From: Micromonospora eburnea
GTDB taxonomy: Bacteria; Actinomycetota; Actinomycetes; Mycobacteriales; Micromonosporaceae
Length of the DNA: 64,000 nt
Direction: 5' to 3'
Assembly: GCF_900090225.1 (NCBI RefSeq)
Contig: NZ_FMHY01000002.1
Location: 558,001-622,000, forward strand
Positions 16,269 to 25,242 of this stretch are shown piece after piece. The position numbers and the translations under genes were made by a program. Position 1 is the first letter of the stretch. Each line of letters opens with the position of its first letter. The notes below the pieces were generated by a model. That model did not search any database, was not told where the DNA came from, and saw only the letters and a program-made list of their open reading frames with translations.

Positions 16269-17084
16269 CTAACGACCCTTCTGTCGGGCGGGGCGGTTGT
16301 TGTCGAGGCACAGCTCGACGTACCGGTCGGCGGCCGGCCTCAGCCGGGCGGCGTGCCGGTCGAAGAAACTGGCCGCGCTGGCGCCCGACCAGCGCTCGGG
16401 GAGCAGCGCGGGGGGCAACTGCGGGTCCCGGAAGAGGAAGGTACGCCACGCGTGCACGAGCCGGAATCGGGCCGCGTACGCGTCCTCGTCGCTGCTGCGT
16501 ACGGTGACGCCGGACAGGAGGGGCTTCTGCTCGGTGACGAACCGCTCGTACGCCCGGCCGATCTCGGCCAGGTCCCAGGCGCGGCGGACCACCGCGGTGG
16601 CGCCCTGGGTGCCGGCGGCATGGGCGGCGGTGAACCGCTCGTAGCGCACGCCGGCCTCGGCGAGCAGCGCGTCCACGTCCTCACCCGGGCGGGTGGCCAC
16701 CCAGGTGCAGTCGTCGAGTGCGCCGTAACCGAGGAAGCTCAGGTTGGCGGCGAGCCGTTGCCGGTCCCGTCGGGAGGCGGGGGCCTCCAGCACGAGCAGG
16801 TCGAACCGGCCGTCCCAGCTGTGCCGGCCGGTGCGGTAGATCCGGGCCGCGGCCTCGTCGAGTCGGCGGGCCGCTTTGGGTGTGATCGAATATCCGGGCC
16901 CGGAGGCGAGCCGGAGTGGTTCGAGCCAACCTTGCCGGACCATCCGGGAGACTGCGGTGCGTACCGCCGGTGGAGCGATCCCCAACGGCGCCAGCAGCTT
17001 GACCAGGGCGGCGACCGGTGCCCGCCCACCCCTGGCTCGGAGGTGGTCGCCGTACAGGTCGAAGAGTGCCGACCGTGCCTGCAT
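16269..17084 (-). CDS. paaX: PaaX-family transcriptional repressor
   Basis: 271 residues with the PaaX layout. The N-terminal winged helix (~1-75) has PVAALVKLLAPLGIAPPAVR and VSRMVRQGWLEP. A central ferredoxin-like domain follows, then the C-terminal PaaX domain with FRLVHAWRTFLFRDPQLPP and AASFFDRHAARL. PaaX represses phenylacetate genes until phenylacetyl-CoA binds. Only one paa-like gene (enoyl-CoA hydratase) follows it here, so the rest of the pathway must be elsewhere. Confidence 0.92.
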   Translation of the reverse strand: MQARSALFDLYGDHLRARGGRAPVAALVKLLAPLGIAPPAVRTAVSRMVRQGWLEPLRLASGPGYSITPKAARRLDEAAARIYRTGRHSWDGRFDLLVLEAPASRRDRQRLAANLSFLGYGALDDCTWVATRPGEDVDALLAEAGVRYERFTAAHAAGTQGATAVVRRAWDLAEIGRAYERFVTEQKPLLSGVTVRSSDEDAYAARFRLVHAWRTFLFRDPQLPPALLPERWSGASAASFFDRHAARLRPAADRYVELCLDNNRPARQKGR

Positions 17085-17274
17085 GACCGCACATTGTGAC
17101 AGGCCTACCCAAGATATGCTAGGTGCTGTTACATCAATGCTGCTTCGGTTTGGGTCCGGCGGTGTTCATCAGGGAAAATCGTTGGTCGACGCCCCCGTGG
17201 TGGTTGCGGGTGGCTATGGCGAAGTGGCTGTGGGGCAACCCACCGACCCTGGCGTAGGTCTGAGGGGAGACAAC

Positions 17275-17442
17275 ATGGCGGCGATGAAGCCGCGGACGGG
17301 CGACGGTCCGCTGGAAGTCACCAAGGAGGGCCGGGGCATCGTCATGCGGGTCCCGCTGGAGGGCGGTGGCCGGCTCGTCGTCGAGATGACTCCCGACGAG
17401 GCCACCGCGCTGGGTGACGCGCTGAAGGCGGCCGCCGGCTGA
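17275..17442 (+). CDS. DUF3117 small conserved actinobacterial protein
   Basis: 55 residues: MAAMKPRTGDGPLEVTKEGR, then IVMRVPLEGGGRLVVEM and DEATALGDALKAA. This is the near-invariant DUF3117 protein of actinobacteria, found next to aminopeptidase or DNA-repair genes in many genomes. GAGGGGAG lies 6 nt before the ATG. Function is unknown. It has its own strong terminator hairpin downstream. Confidence 0.95.
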   Translation: MAAMKPRTGDGPLEVTKEGRGIVMRVPLEGGGRLVVEMTPDEATALGDALKAAAG

Positions 17443-17490
17443 TCTGAGGAGCGGTCCGCGCGGCACGCGCCGCGCGGGCGGTTCGTTCGT

Positions 17491-17523
17491 CCCTGAGCCG
17501 CCGGCGTAGCCGGTGGCTCAGGG
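17491..17523. terminator. strong hairpin after the DUF3117 gene
   Basis: CCCTGAGCCGCCGGC and GCCGGTGGCTCAGGG form a 15-bp stem (one G-T wobble) with a 3-nt loop, followed by a short CTTTG. It separates the DUF3117 gene from pepA. Confidence 0.7.
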
Positions 17524-17587
17524 ACTTTGCCGGCCCAGGAGCGGCGAATAGTCCCGCTCTGAGAACTTTTCGGAGGTACGGTCCAGC

Positions 17588-19048
17588 GTGCTGGCCATTC
17601 GTCTGGTGAGCGAGCCGGTGCGGCTCGACGCCCTTGTCCTGCCCGTTCGTCCCGAAGGGCCGGACGCCCCGGCCACCCTGGTCCCGACCGCCTCGCCGCC
17701 CGCCGAAGAGATCCGGGCCGAGGTGATCGCGTTGCTTCCCGCCGCCCGGTTGACCGGCGACACCGGCGAGATCCGGGAGCACCTGCGCCCCGGCGGCACG
17801 CCGTCGCGACTGGTCCTGCTCGGCGTCGGCGCGGGCGACGAATCCGCGTGGCGGAGCGCGGGCGCGGCGCTGGCGCGGGCCGCCAAGAATGAGACGCACA
17901 TCACTGTAGCGCTGCCCGTGGACGGCGAGCCGGCGCTGCGGGGCCTGGTCGAGGGCCTGCTGCTGGGGTCGTACCGGTTCCGCCTGACCGAGGCCGGCGG
18001 GGCGCCCGCGCTGGCCGAGGTGGACGTCGTGGTGGCCGACCCGGAGGCTCTCGCCCCGACCCTGGCGACAGCCCGGACCACCGCCGAGATGACCCGGCTG
18101 GCCCGCGACCTGACCAACACCCCCTCGTCGACCAAGAACCCGGCCTGGTTCGCCGCCCAGATCGAGACGGCCGCGGCCGGTCACCCCGACCTGCACCTGC
18201 GGGTACGCGAGCCGGCCGAACTCGCGGCCGAGGGCTTCGGCGGCATCCTCGCCGTCGGCGGCGGCTCGGCCAACGGGCCCCGCCTGGTCGAGCTGGACTG
18301 GCGACCGGCGGACGCGCGTACCCACGTGGTGCTGGTGGGCAAGGGGATCACCTTCGACACCGGTGGCATCTCGATCAAGCCGGTGCCGGCGATGAAACTG
18401 ATGCGCAAGGACATGGCCGGCGCCGCCGCGGTGCTCGCCGCGACGCTGGGCGCCGCCGCGCTGCGGCTGCCGGTGCGGGTCACCACGCTCGCCCCGCTGG
18501 CCGAGAACATGGTCAGCGGGTCGGCGTTCCGCCCCGGCGACATTGTCCGCCACTACGGCGGCCTGACCAGCGAGAGCACCAACTCCGACGCCGAGGGCCG
18601 GCTGGTGCTCGCCGACGCCATGGCGTACGCGGCGCGCGAACTCAAGCCCGACCTGCTGGTCGACCTGGCCACCCTCACCGGTGCCAACGCGGTCGCGCTC
18701 GGCAAGCGGCACGGTGCCCTCTACAGCGAGAACGACCAGCTCGCGACCGACCTGCTGACCGCGATCGCGGCGGCCGGCGAGCGCGCCTGGCGGATGCCGC
18801 TGCCCGCCGACTACGTCGAGTACCTGGGCAGCGAGGTGGCCGACCTGCACAGCTCCCCGGACCGGGGCGCCGGCTCGGTGGTCGCCGCGCTCTTCCTCCG
18901 CGAGTTCACCGGCGAGCTGCGCGACCGCTGGGTGCACGTGGACATGTCCGCCCCCTCGTGGTCCGAGGACGAGCACGCGGAGCTGACCCGGGGCGCCACC
19001 GGCTGGGGCGTACGCGGGCTGCTGCGCTGGCTGGCGACGCTGGGCTGA
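17588..19048 (+). CDS. pepA: leucyl aminopeptidase (M17)
   Basis: 486 residues from a GTG with GGAGG upstream. The N-terminal macro-like domain (~1-160) is followed by the metal-dependent C-terminal domain. LVGKGITFDTGGISIKP carries the first metal ligands (Lys, Asp), RKDMAGAAAV the catalytic Lys region, and NSDAEGRLVLADAM is the family signature with Asp and Glu ligands and the carbonate-binding Arg. The enzyme releases N-terminal residues from peptides in the cytoplasm as a hexamer with two metals per subunit. Confidence 0.95.
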   Translation: MLAIRLVSEPVRLDALVLPVRPEGPDAPATLVPTASPPAEEIRAEVIALLPAARLTGDTGEIREHLRPGGTPSRLVLLGVGAGDESAWRSAGAALARAAKNETHITVALPVDGEPALRGLVEGLLLGSYRFRLTEAGGAPALAEVDVVVADPEALAPTLATARTTAEMTRLARDLTNTPSSTKNPAWFAAQIETAAAGHPDLHLRVREPAELAAEGFGGILAVGGGSANGPRLVELDWRPADARTHVVLVGKGITFDTGGISIKPVPAMKLMRKDMAGAAAVLAATLGAAALRLPVRVTTLAPLAENMVSGSAFRPGDIVRHYGGLTSESTNSDAEGRLVLADAMAYAARELKPDLLVDLATLTGANAVALGKRHGALYSENDQLATDLLTAIAAAGERAWRMPLPADYVEYLGSEVADLHSSPDRGAGSVVAALFLREFTGELRDRWVHVDMSAPSWSEDEHAELTRGATGWGVRGLLRWLATLG

Positions 19049-19059
19049 CCGGGCGTCCG

Positions 19060-19120
19060 GATCCGGCGCCCGGTGTGCCCGGGCGCCGGGCCCGCGTGCC
19101 CGGGGCCGGGGCGCCGGATC
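19060..19120. terminator. large nested inverted repeat between convergent genes
   Basis: Perfect outer arms GATCCGGCGCCC (19060-19071) and GGGCGCCGGATC (19109-19120) with further GC-rich pairing inside. It lies between pepA and the O-methyltransferase and reaches the latter's stop codon, suiting a bidirectional terminator. Confidence 0.6.
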
Positions 19121-19739
19121 AGAGCTTCACGGCGGCGAGCAGGCCGTGCCCGACCGGCAGCAGCGCGGGGACCCAGTGCTCCGACTCCCGGACCGCCTTG
19201 ATGGTCTCCCGGACGGTGACCGTCTCCAGGTCGCGTGCGGCCGGGTCGCCGATCCGGCCGCCGGCGAGGACGCCGTTGAGCGCGAGCACCCCGCCGGGCC
19301 GCAGCAGCCGCAGCGCGGCGTCCACACAGGCGCTGAAGCCGGTTGCCTCCGCGTCGACGAAGACCAGGTCGTAGGCGCCGTCCGCGAGCCGTGGCAGCAC
19401 GTCGAGGGCTCGGCCCGTGATGATCCGGGTACGCCCCGGCGGGATGCCCGCCTCCACGAAGATCCGGCGGGCGATCCGTTGGTGCTCCACCTCCACGTCG
19501 ATGGTGGTGAGCACCCCGTCGGGACGCATGCCGCGCAGCAGCCAGACACCGCTGACTCCGGTGCCGGTGCCGATCTCCACCACCGCGCGGGCGTTGCCGG
19601 CGGCGGCGAGCAGCCGCAACGCGGCCCCGGCTCCCGGCGTCACCGCGTCCACACCCACCTCCTCGGCGAGACTGCGGGCCGTGCGCAGCACGAGATCCTC
19701 GGTGACGTACGACTCGGCGAACTGGAGCACCTGGACCAT
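19119..19739 (-). CDS. SAM-dependent O-methyltransferase (Rv1220c-like, class I)
   Basis: 206 residues. The SAM-binding motif is VVEIGTGTGVSGVWLL (~53-68); TTIDVEVEHQRIA is the acidic-loop strand and YDLVFVDAEATGF motif III. LRPGGVLALNGVLAGGRIGD is typical of the caffeoyl-CoA/catechol O-methyltransferase family. Its position facing htrA-tatB-mrp matches Rv1220c of M. tuberculosis. The methyl acceptor is unknown. Confidence 0.9.
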   Translation of the reverse strand: MVQVLQFAESYVTEDLVLRTARSLAEEVGVDAVTPGAGAALRLLAAAGNARAVVEIGTGTGVSGVWLLRGMRPDGVLTTIDVEVEHQRIARRIFVEAGIPPGRTRIITGRALDVLPRLADGAYDLVFVDAEATGFSACVDAALRLLRPGGVLALNGVLAGGRIGDPAARDLETVTVRETIKAVRESEHWVPALLPVGHGLLAAVKL

Positions 19740-20000
19740 CGAGTTGCCGGGGTTGGCGACCGTGGCGATGGGACACCTCCGGGCGGCGGGAGTGGTGCGA
19801 GGAGTGGGTTTGCGGGTACGAGCCTAGAGGCGGGCCGCGACCGGCGCAGCCGCCAGTCGGCCCCCGATGACGATCACGGTGGGCAACCCCTGACTCCGTT
19901 CGGGGTATCCGTGCAATCCTGGACGGTGTCCCGTGTGTCACGGTCGGCGGCTCCGCCGGTCGCGGCGCGGGACTCGCGGGACGGACTGGGAGGCACCGAC

Positions 20001-21356
20001 GTGACCGACGGCTGGGACGGGCGCCAGCCCGGCGGGTACCCGGCACCGGCGGCAGGGCCGGCGTTCGGGAGCCCGCCTCAGGGCACTCAGAGCGCCGGAG
20101 GCGGCGGCGCGAGCTGGCCCGGGAGCCCGCCCCAGGGCCCGCAGGGCGCGGGCGGCACGGGCTCACCCTGGTGGTCCGACGCGCTCGCCGACCCGTGGCG
20201 CGATCCGTACGCGCCCGCCGCGGTGGTGGTTTCCGCCGCCCCGGCCGACCCCGCCAGCGAGCCCGAACCGGTCAGCGACCCGGACGCGCCGGGCCGGCCC
20301 GGGCTGCGGCAGGTCGTGCTGGTCTCGCTGATCACGGCCCTGCTGGCCGGCTCGCTCGGCAGCGCCCTGACGTACGCCTTCCTGCACGGCGGTGCGACCG
20401 CGCCCCGCCTCGGCGCGCAGTCGGGGCAGGCCCCGGCGCTCGCCCAGCGCAAACCCGAGTCACTGGCCGGTGTCGCCGAGAAGGTGCTGCCCAGCGTGGT
20501 GACCATCCGGATGGCCAGCCTGGGCGGCGTAAGCGAGGGCTCGGGCTTCGTGGTGAGCGGCGACGGGCACATCGTCACCAACGACCACGTGATCGCCGGC
20601 GGCACCGGCAAGGCCACGGTGATCTTCAACGACGGCAGCTCGGCGCCGGCCACCGTGGTCGGCCACGATCCGGAATCCGACCTCGCGGTGGTCAAGGCGA
20701 CGCGTACCGGGCTGAGACCGGTGGAGTTCGGCGACTCGGACGGGCTGGCCGTCGGCGACCCGGTGCTCGCCATCGGCTCGCCGCTCTCGCTGGCGAACAC
20801 CGTCACCGCCGGCATCGTCAGCGCCCTCGACCGGACCATGCAGGCCGGCGAGCCGGGCGGCCCGACGCGCTACTACGCGGCGATCCAGACCGACGCGGCG
20901 GTCAACCACGGCAACTCCGGCGGCCCGCTGGTCGACGGCGCCGGCCGGGTGGTCGGGGTGAACTCCACGATCAAGTCGCTGGTCGCCGACGGCCAGGAGG
21001 CCGGCAACATCGGGCTCGCCTTCGCCATCCCGATCAACCAGGCCAAGCGGATCACCCAGGACATCATCGGCACCGGCAAGGCCCGGCGTACGGTGATCGG
21101 CGCCCAGGTGGGCGGCACCGGCGTGACCAGCGGAGGCGTACGCCTCAACGCGGTGGAGCCCGCCGGCCCGGCCGCCTCGGCCGGGCTCAAGGCCGGTGAC
21201 GTGGTGCTGAGGCTGGACGGGCACCCGCTGACCGAGCCCACCGACCTGGTGGCGCTGGTCCGCAAGTACGCCCCCGGCTCGGTGGTGGCGGTGGAGTACC
21301 GGCGGGGGTCGACCCGGCAGAACGCCTCGGTGACGCTTGCCGCAGATGCGAAGTGA
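20001..21356 (+). CDS. HtrA/DegP-like membrane-anchored serine protease (S1C) with PDZ
   Basis: 451 residues from the GTG at 20001 with GGGAGG 8 nt upstream. A Gly/Pro-rich cytosolic N-terminus (1-100) is followed by one membrane helix (~103-128) and an extracytoplasmic protease domain. The triad is His196 (IVTNDHVI), Asp227 (ESDLAVV) and Ser306 (GNSGGPLV). A PDZ domain occupies ~350-445 (AGLKAGDVVLRLDGHPL). It handles misfolded exported proteins. It matches M. tuberculosis htrA (Rv1223), which follows sigE and rseA; neither is present here. Confidence 0.93.
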   Translation: MTDGWDGRQPGGYPAPAAGPAFGSPPQGTQSAGGGGASWPGSPPQGPQGAGGTGSPWWSDALADPWRDPYAPAAVVVSAAPADPASEPEPVSDPDAPGRPGLRQVVLVSLITALLAGSLGSALTYAFLHGGATAPRLGAQSGQAPALAQRKPESLAGVAEKVLPSVVTIRMASLGGVSEGSGFVVSGDGHIVTNDHVIAGGTGKATVIFNDGSSAPATVVGHDPESDLAVVKATRTGLRPVEFGDSDGLAVGDPVLAIGSPLSLANTVTAGIVSALDRTMQAGEPGGPTRYYAAIQTDAAVNHGNSGGPLVDGAGRVVGVNSTIKSLVADGQEAGNIGLAFAIPINQAKRITQDIIGTGKARRTVIGAQVGGTGVTSGGVRLNAVEPAGPAASAGLKAGDVVLRLDGHPLTEPTDLVALVRKYAPGSVVAVEYRRGSTRQNASVTLAADAK

Positions 21357-21428
21357 GCAGGCGTTGCCCCCTCCCGGTCGGCCCGCTGTCGTGCGTAGTC
21401 TTGCCGTGACGCGCACGAGGAGGCCGGA

Positions 21429-21857
21429 GTGTTCGAGAACCTGAACTGGTGGGAGATCGGCGCGCTGCTGCTCCTGGCGCTGTTGATCTTCGGAGACCGG
21501 CTGCCCGCCGTGATCGGCGACGGTCTCCGGATGGTCCGCAACCTGCGTGCCATGGCCCGTAACGCCACCACCGACCTGAGCCGCGAGCTGGGCACCGACA
21601 TCCAGCTGGAGGACCTGCACCCGAAGGCGTTCATCCGCAAGCACCTGCTCAGCGAGGAGGACGAGCAGGCCATCCGGAAGCCGCTGCAGAGCGTGTACGA
21701 CAACCTGCGCTCGGACGTCACCGGCGTGCACGAGGAGCTGAAGAGCGTCGCCAAGGCGGCGGATCTGCGTTCCAACGGCACCAGCCCGACCACGTCGACC
21801 GGCGGCACCCCGCCGGCGGCCCCCGCCCCCCGCCCCAGCTACGACGACATCACCTGA
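21429..21857 (+). CDS. tatB: twin-arginine translocation subunit TatB
   Basis: 142 residues from a GTG with AGGAGG 5 nt upstream. VFENLNWWEIGALLLLALLI gives the short N-terminal helix, followed by the FGDRLPAVIGDGLRMVRNLR hinge and amphipathic helix with the conserved Phe-Gly and Pro. A charged helical region (to ~115) and a Pro/Thr-rich tail follow. It receives Tat substrates together with TatC. The order htrA-tatB is the same as in M. tuberculosis (Rv1223-Rv1224). The Tat-signal beta-helix protein at 3539 is one possible client. Confidence 0.93.
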   Translation: MFENLNWWEIGALLLLALLIFGDRLPAVIGDGLRMVRNLRAMARNATTDLSRELGTDIQLEDLHPKAFIRKHLLSEEDEQAIRKPLQSVYDNLRSDVTGVHEELKSVAKAADLRSNGTSPTTSTGGTPPAAPAPRPSYDDIT

Positions 21858-21867
21858 ACCCCGCCGG

Positions 21868-21928
21868 GTTGATCAGAAAGTTGTTGTCCCGCCACCCCGG
21901 CGCGGTCGCTGACAACTCCACGATCAAC
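21868..21928. repeat. inverted repeat GTTGATC...GATCAAC
   Basis: GTTGATC (21868-21874) with GTTGTC at 21883-21888 pairs with GACAAC (21911-21916) and GATCAAC (21922-21928), giving an interrupted stem with a 22-nt loop. It lies between the convergent tatB and mrp genes, directly before a second hairpin. Confidence 0.6.
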
Positions 21929-21930
21929 GA

Positions 21931-21967
21931 GAACCGCCCCTCCTCGGGCGGGCCGGGGGGGCGGTTC
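21931..21967. terminator. hairpin between tatB and mrp
   Basis: Perfect arms GAACCGCCCC and GGGGCGGTTC, loop of 17 nt, then GAAAA. It follows the GTTGATC inverted repeat, giving a double hairpin in this convergent gap. Confidence 0.6.
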
Positions 21968-21982
21968 GAAAAGGGCGTCGGG

Positions 21983-23128
21983 TCAGCGGGCGGAGGGCTT
22001 GAGGCCCAGGGGCTTGCCGAGCAGAGACTCGCGGCGGATCGCCAGGCGGTCGGCGACCTGGGCCAGCGCCCGGGCGGCCGGGGCGTCCGGCTCGGCCAGC
22101 ACGATCGGGGTGCCGGCGTCGCCGCCCTCGCGGACCCGGGTGTCCAGCGGGATCTGCCCCAGCACCGGCACCTGTGCGCCGATGGTCCGGGTCAGCGACT
22201 CGGCGACCGCCGCGCCGCCACCGGCCCCGAAGACCTCCATCCGCGAGCCGTCCGGCAGCTCCAGCCAGGACATGTTCTCGATGACGCCGACCACCCGCTG
22301 GTGGGTCTGCAGCGCGATCGCGCCGGCCCGCTCGGCCACCTCGGCGGCGGCGGCCTGCGGGGTGGTGACGACCAGGATCTCCGCGTTCGGCAGGAGCTGG
22401 GCCACCGAGATCGCGATGTCACCGGTGCCCGGGGGCAGGTCCAGCAGGAGCACGTCCAGGTCGCCCCAGTAGACGTCGGCGAGGAACTGCTGCAGGGCCC
22501 GGTGCAGCATCGGGCCGCGCCAGACGACGGCCGTGTTGCCCGGGGTGAACATGCCGATCGAGATGACCTTCACGCCGTGCGCCTGCGGCGGCATGATCAT
22601 GTCCTCGACCCGGGTCGGGGCACCCTCGGCGCCGAGCATCCGGGGCACCGAGTGGCCGTAGATGTCCGCGTCGACCACGCCGACCGACAGGCCACGAGCG
22701 GCCAGCGCGGCGGCCAGGTTGACCGTGACGCTCGACTTGCCGACGCCGCCCTTGCCGCTGGCGACCGCGTACACCCGGGTGCGGGAGCCGGGCTGCGCGA
22801 ACGGGACGACCGGCTCGGCGGTGGCACCGCCGCGCAGCTTGGACTGGAGCTGCTGGCGCTGCTCCGGGCTCATCACGCCGAACTCGATCTCGACACCGGT
22901 CACGCCGGGCACCGCGCCCACCGCGGCGGTGATGTCGGTACGCAGCTTGTCCTTCAGCGGGCAGCCGGCCACGGTGAGCAGCAGCTCGACCCGGACGACG
23001 CCGTCGTCGCCGACCTCGGCGGAACGGACCATGCCGAGTTCGGTGATCGGCCGACGGATCTCCGGATCGTTGACGGTTGCCAGAGCGGCCTGAATCGCCT
23101 CGGAGACGGTGCTGACGGGTGCTGACAT
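21983..23128 (-). CDS. mrp: Mrp/NBP35 (ApbC-like) P-loop ATPase
   Basis: 381 residues. An N-terminal DUF59/MIP18 domain (~1-95; VNDPEIRRPITELGMV, VAGCPLKDKL) is fused to the Mrp ATPase with Walker A ASGKGGVGKSSVTVN (residues 123-137), DADIYGHSVPRML, VWRGPMLHRALQQFL and LLLDLPPGTGD. Such proteins carry or insert Fe-S clusters. The C-terminal CPHC-type motif that binds the bridging cluster in many Mrp proteins is absent: the region reads ENMSWLELPDGSRMEVFG. This seems usual in actinobacterial members, so the cluster-transfer mechanism may differ. It corresponds to Rv1229c. Confidence 0.92.
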   Translation of the reverse strand: MSAPVSTVSEAIQAALATVNDPEIRRPITELGMVRSAEVGDDGVVRVELLLTVAGCPLKDKLRTDITAAVGAVPGVTGVEIEFGVMSPEQRQQLQSKLRGGATAEPVVPFAQPGSRTRVYAVASGKGGVGKSSVTVNLAAALAARGLSVGVVDADIYGHSVPRMLGAEGAPTRVEDMIMPPQAHGVKVISIGMFTPGNTAVVWRGPMLHRALQQFLADVYWGDLDVLLLDLPPGTGDIAISVAQLLPNAEILVVTTPQAAAAEVAERAGAIALQTHQRVVGVIENMSWLELPDGSRMEVFGAGGGAAVAESLTRTIGAQVPVLGQIPLDTRVREGGDAGTPIVLAEPDAPAARALAQVADRLAIRRESLLGKPLGLKPSAR

Positions 23129-23325
23129 GCCCGCAATGCTACGTCGCTGGTCATCGGCGAACGCCGGTGGCGGGGCCGGTGTGAGCGATTCGATGGCGTC
23201 GACCGAGGGGTGGACGGGTCGTGCCGCGAAGTGGGACGATCGAGACGAACGCCGCCCGCCTGGCCCCTTGAGGCGCGCGGCGTTCAATGCCGGTCCGGTC
23301 CGGCACAATGCCTGCCCGGCCCGGC

Positions 23326-23931
23326 TCAGCCCTCCGCGCGCGGCTCCCGGGCGTAGTCGCCGTCCAGGTCGTCGTGCGGTTCGTCGAGCGGCTCGCCGCC
23401 GCCCGGCCGCCGGCCTTCCCGTTCCTGCCGGCGTGCCAGCTTCTGCCGCCGCTGCGCCGCCTCGTCCAGTTCCTCGGCCAGCCGGGCCAGCTCGGAACGG
23501 ACGAAGTCGCGGGTGGCCACCTCGCCCAGGGCGATCCGCAGGGCGGCGATCTCCCGGGCCAGGTACTCCGTCTCGGCCTTCTGCATGGTGGCGCGCCGGC
23601 GGTCCTCCTCCAGCGCGATCCGGTCCCGGTCCGACTGCCGGTTCTGCGCGAGCAGGATCAGCGGGGCCGCGTACGAGGCCTGGATGGAGAGCATGAGGGT
23701 CAGGAAGGTGAAGGTGTACGGGTCGAAGCGCCAGCTCGGCGGGGCGAGCGTGTTCCAGGCGAACCACGCGCCGATGAACAACGTCATGTAGACGATGAAG
23801 TTGGCCGTGCCCATGCCCCGGGCGATCCCCTCGGACCACCGGCCGAAGGTCTCCTGGTCGACCCGGGGCAGCTTGACGCCCCGGGGCTCGCGTGGCTGGT
23901 CCAGCCGCTCGGCCCGCCGCTGGTCAGCCAT
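23326..23931 (-). CDS. DUF1003 membrane protein
   Basis: 201 residues. FIVYMTLFIGAWFAWNTL and FTFLTLMLSIQASYAAPLIL are the two helices of DUF1003, with the conserved FDPYTFTFLTLMLS block and RDRIALEED after it. A coiled, charged C-terminus (~130-200) follows. The start overlaps the end of the upstream MgtE-N/CBS gene by 8 nt, so the two are translationally coupled and may act together, perhaps in divalent-cation handling. Confidence 0.9.
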   Translation of the reverse strand: MADQRRAERLDQPREPRGVKLPRVDQETFGRWSEGIARGMGTANFIVYMTLFIGAWFAWNTLAPPSWRFDPYTFTFLTLMLSIQASYAAPLILLAQNRQSDRDRIALEEDRRRATMQKAETEYLAREIAALRIALGEVATRDFVRSELARLAEELDEAAQRRQKLARRQEREGRRPGGGEPLDEPHDDLDGDYAREPRAEG

Positions 23932-25210
23932 GATCGCGGTCCAGGGTCTCCTGGCTGGGGGTGGCCGGGGCCGGCATGGCGTCCCGGTTGCGCCAGTCGC
24001 GGGGCAGTGAGTGGTCCAGCACGTCGTCCACGGTCACCGCGCCGACCAGCCGGTTGTTGCGGTCCACCACCGGCATGGCGACCAGGTCGTAGGTGGCCAT
24101 CCGGCGGGTGATCTCGGGCAGCGGGCTGGTCGGGCGGAGCGGGTCGATGTCGTTGACCACCACCCCGCCCAGCAGGTCGGCCGGGGGCTCACGGAGCAGT
24201 CGCTGGAAGTGGACCATGCCCAGGTAACGCCCGGTCGGCGTGGTCAGCGGGGAACGGGCCACGAAGACCTGCGCCGCCACGGCGGGCGAGAGCTGCGGCT
24301 CCCGGATGCGGGCCAGCGCCTCGGCCACCGTGGCGTCCGGCGGCAGGATCACCGGCTCGGAGGTCATCACGCTGCCGGCGGTGCCCGAGGCGTAGCGGAG
24401 CAGCTGGCGTACCGGGTCGGCCTCGTCCGGCTCCATCAGGTCGAGCAGCACGTCCTGCTCGGGCGGCGGTAGCTCGTTGAGCAGGTCGGCGGCGTCGTCC
24501 GGGTCCATCTCCTCCAGCACGTCGGCGGCGCGTTCCCGATCCAGCGCGGCCAGGATCTCTACCTGGTCCCGCTCGGGCAGCTCGCTGAGCACGTCGGCGA
24601 GGCGCTCGTCGTCCAGCGCCGCCGCCACCTCGTTGCGCCGGGCGTCGGGCAGGTCCTGCAACGCGTTGGCCAGGTCGGCCGGGCGCATGTCCTCCAGTAC
24701 GGCCAGCAGGTTCGCCGTACCCCGGCTGTCGCCGACCCCGCCGAGGCCGCGGACCCGGTCCCACTCGACCTGGTGGAGGTGACCGCGGCGGGTGAGACGG
24801 CCGGTCTGTTCGCGGACGGCGACCCGGGTCAGCGTCCACTCGCCGGTGCGGCCGCACTCCATGGCCACGTCGACCACCGAGCCGGACGGCCCGTCCTCCA
24901 GCTGGACCCGGCGATCCAGCAACTCCGCCAGCACGAGCAGCTCGTTGGGGCGCTTGGAGAACCGGCGCAGGTTGAGGGTGCCGCTGCCGAGCACGACGGC
25001 GTCCGGGTCGATCGAGGTGATCCGGTTGATGGAGAGGAAGATGCGCCGGCGCATCGGCATCTCGGCGACCAACCCCACCACCTCGGGCGGGCGTTGGTTG
25101 GGCCGCATCCGGGCGACCGCGTCGCGAACCCGGCCCACCTGGTCGCCATTCGGGTCGAAGACGGCGACTCCGGCGAGTCGCGCGATGTAGACCCGGTTCG
25201 GCGTGCTCAC
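23924..25210 (-). CDS. PRC-barrel/MgtE-N/CBS cytosolic protein without transport domain
   Basis: 428 residues. A PRC-barrel-like N-terminus (~5-85) is followed by a helical MgtE intracellular N domain with the repeated pattern RLADVLSELPERDQVEI and ADVLEEMDPDDAADLL (~200-270), then two CBS motifs (~280-400; VMTSEPVILPPDATVAEAL, YDLVAMPVVDRNNRLVGAV). In MgtE these parts sense Mg2+ and gate a pore; here the five-helix membrane domain is missing. The protein could be a stand-alone sensor working with the coupled DUF1003 protein. It corresponds to Rv1232c of M. tuberculosis. Confidence 0.9.
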   Translation of the reverse strand: MSTPNRVYIARLAGVAVFDPNGDQVGRVRDAVARMRPNQRPPEVVGLVAEMPMRRRIFLSINRITSIDPDAVVLGSGTLNLRRFSKRPNELLVLAELLDRRVQLEDGPSGSVVDVAMECGRTGEWTLTRVAVREQTGRLTRRGHLHQVEWDRVRGLGGVGDSRGTANLLAVLEDMRPADLANALQDLPDARRNEVAAALDDERLADVLSELPERDQVEILAALDRERAADVLEEMDPDDAADLLNELPPPEQDVLLDLMEPDEADPVRQLLRYASGTAGSVMTSEPVILPPDATVAEALARIREPQLSPAVAAQVFVARSPLTTPTGRYLGMVHFQRLLREPPADLLGGVVVNDIDPLRPTSPLPEITRRMATYDLVAMPVVDRNNRLVGAVTVDDVLDHSLPRDWRNRDAMPAPATPSQETLDRDHG

Positions 25211-25242
25211 GGCACCAGCCTAAGGGCCTAGGGTTTATCAAC

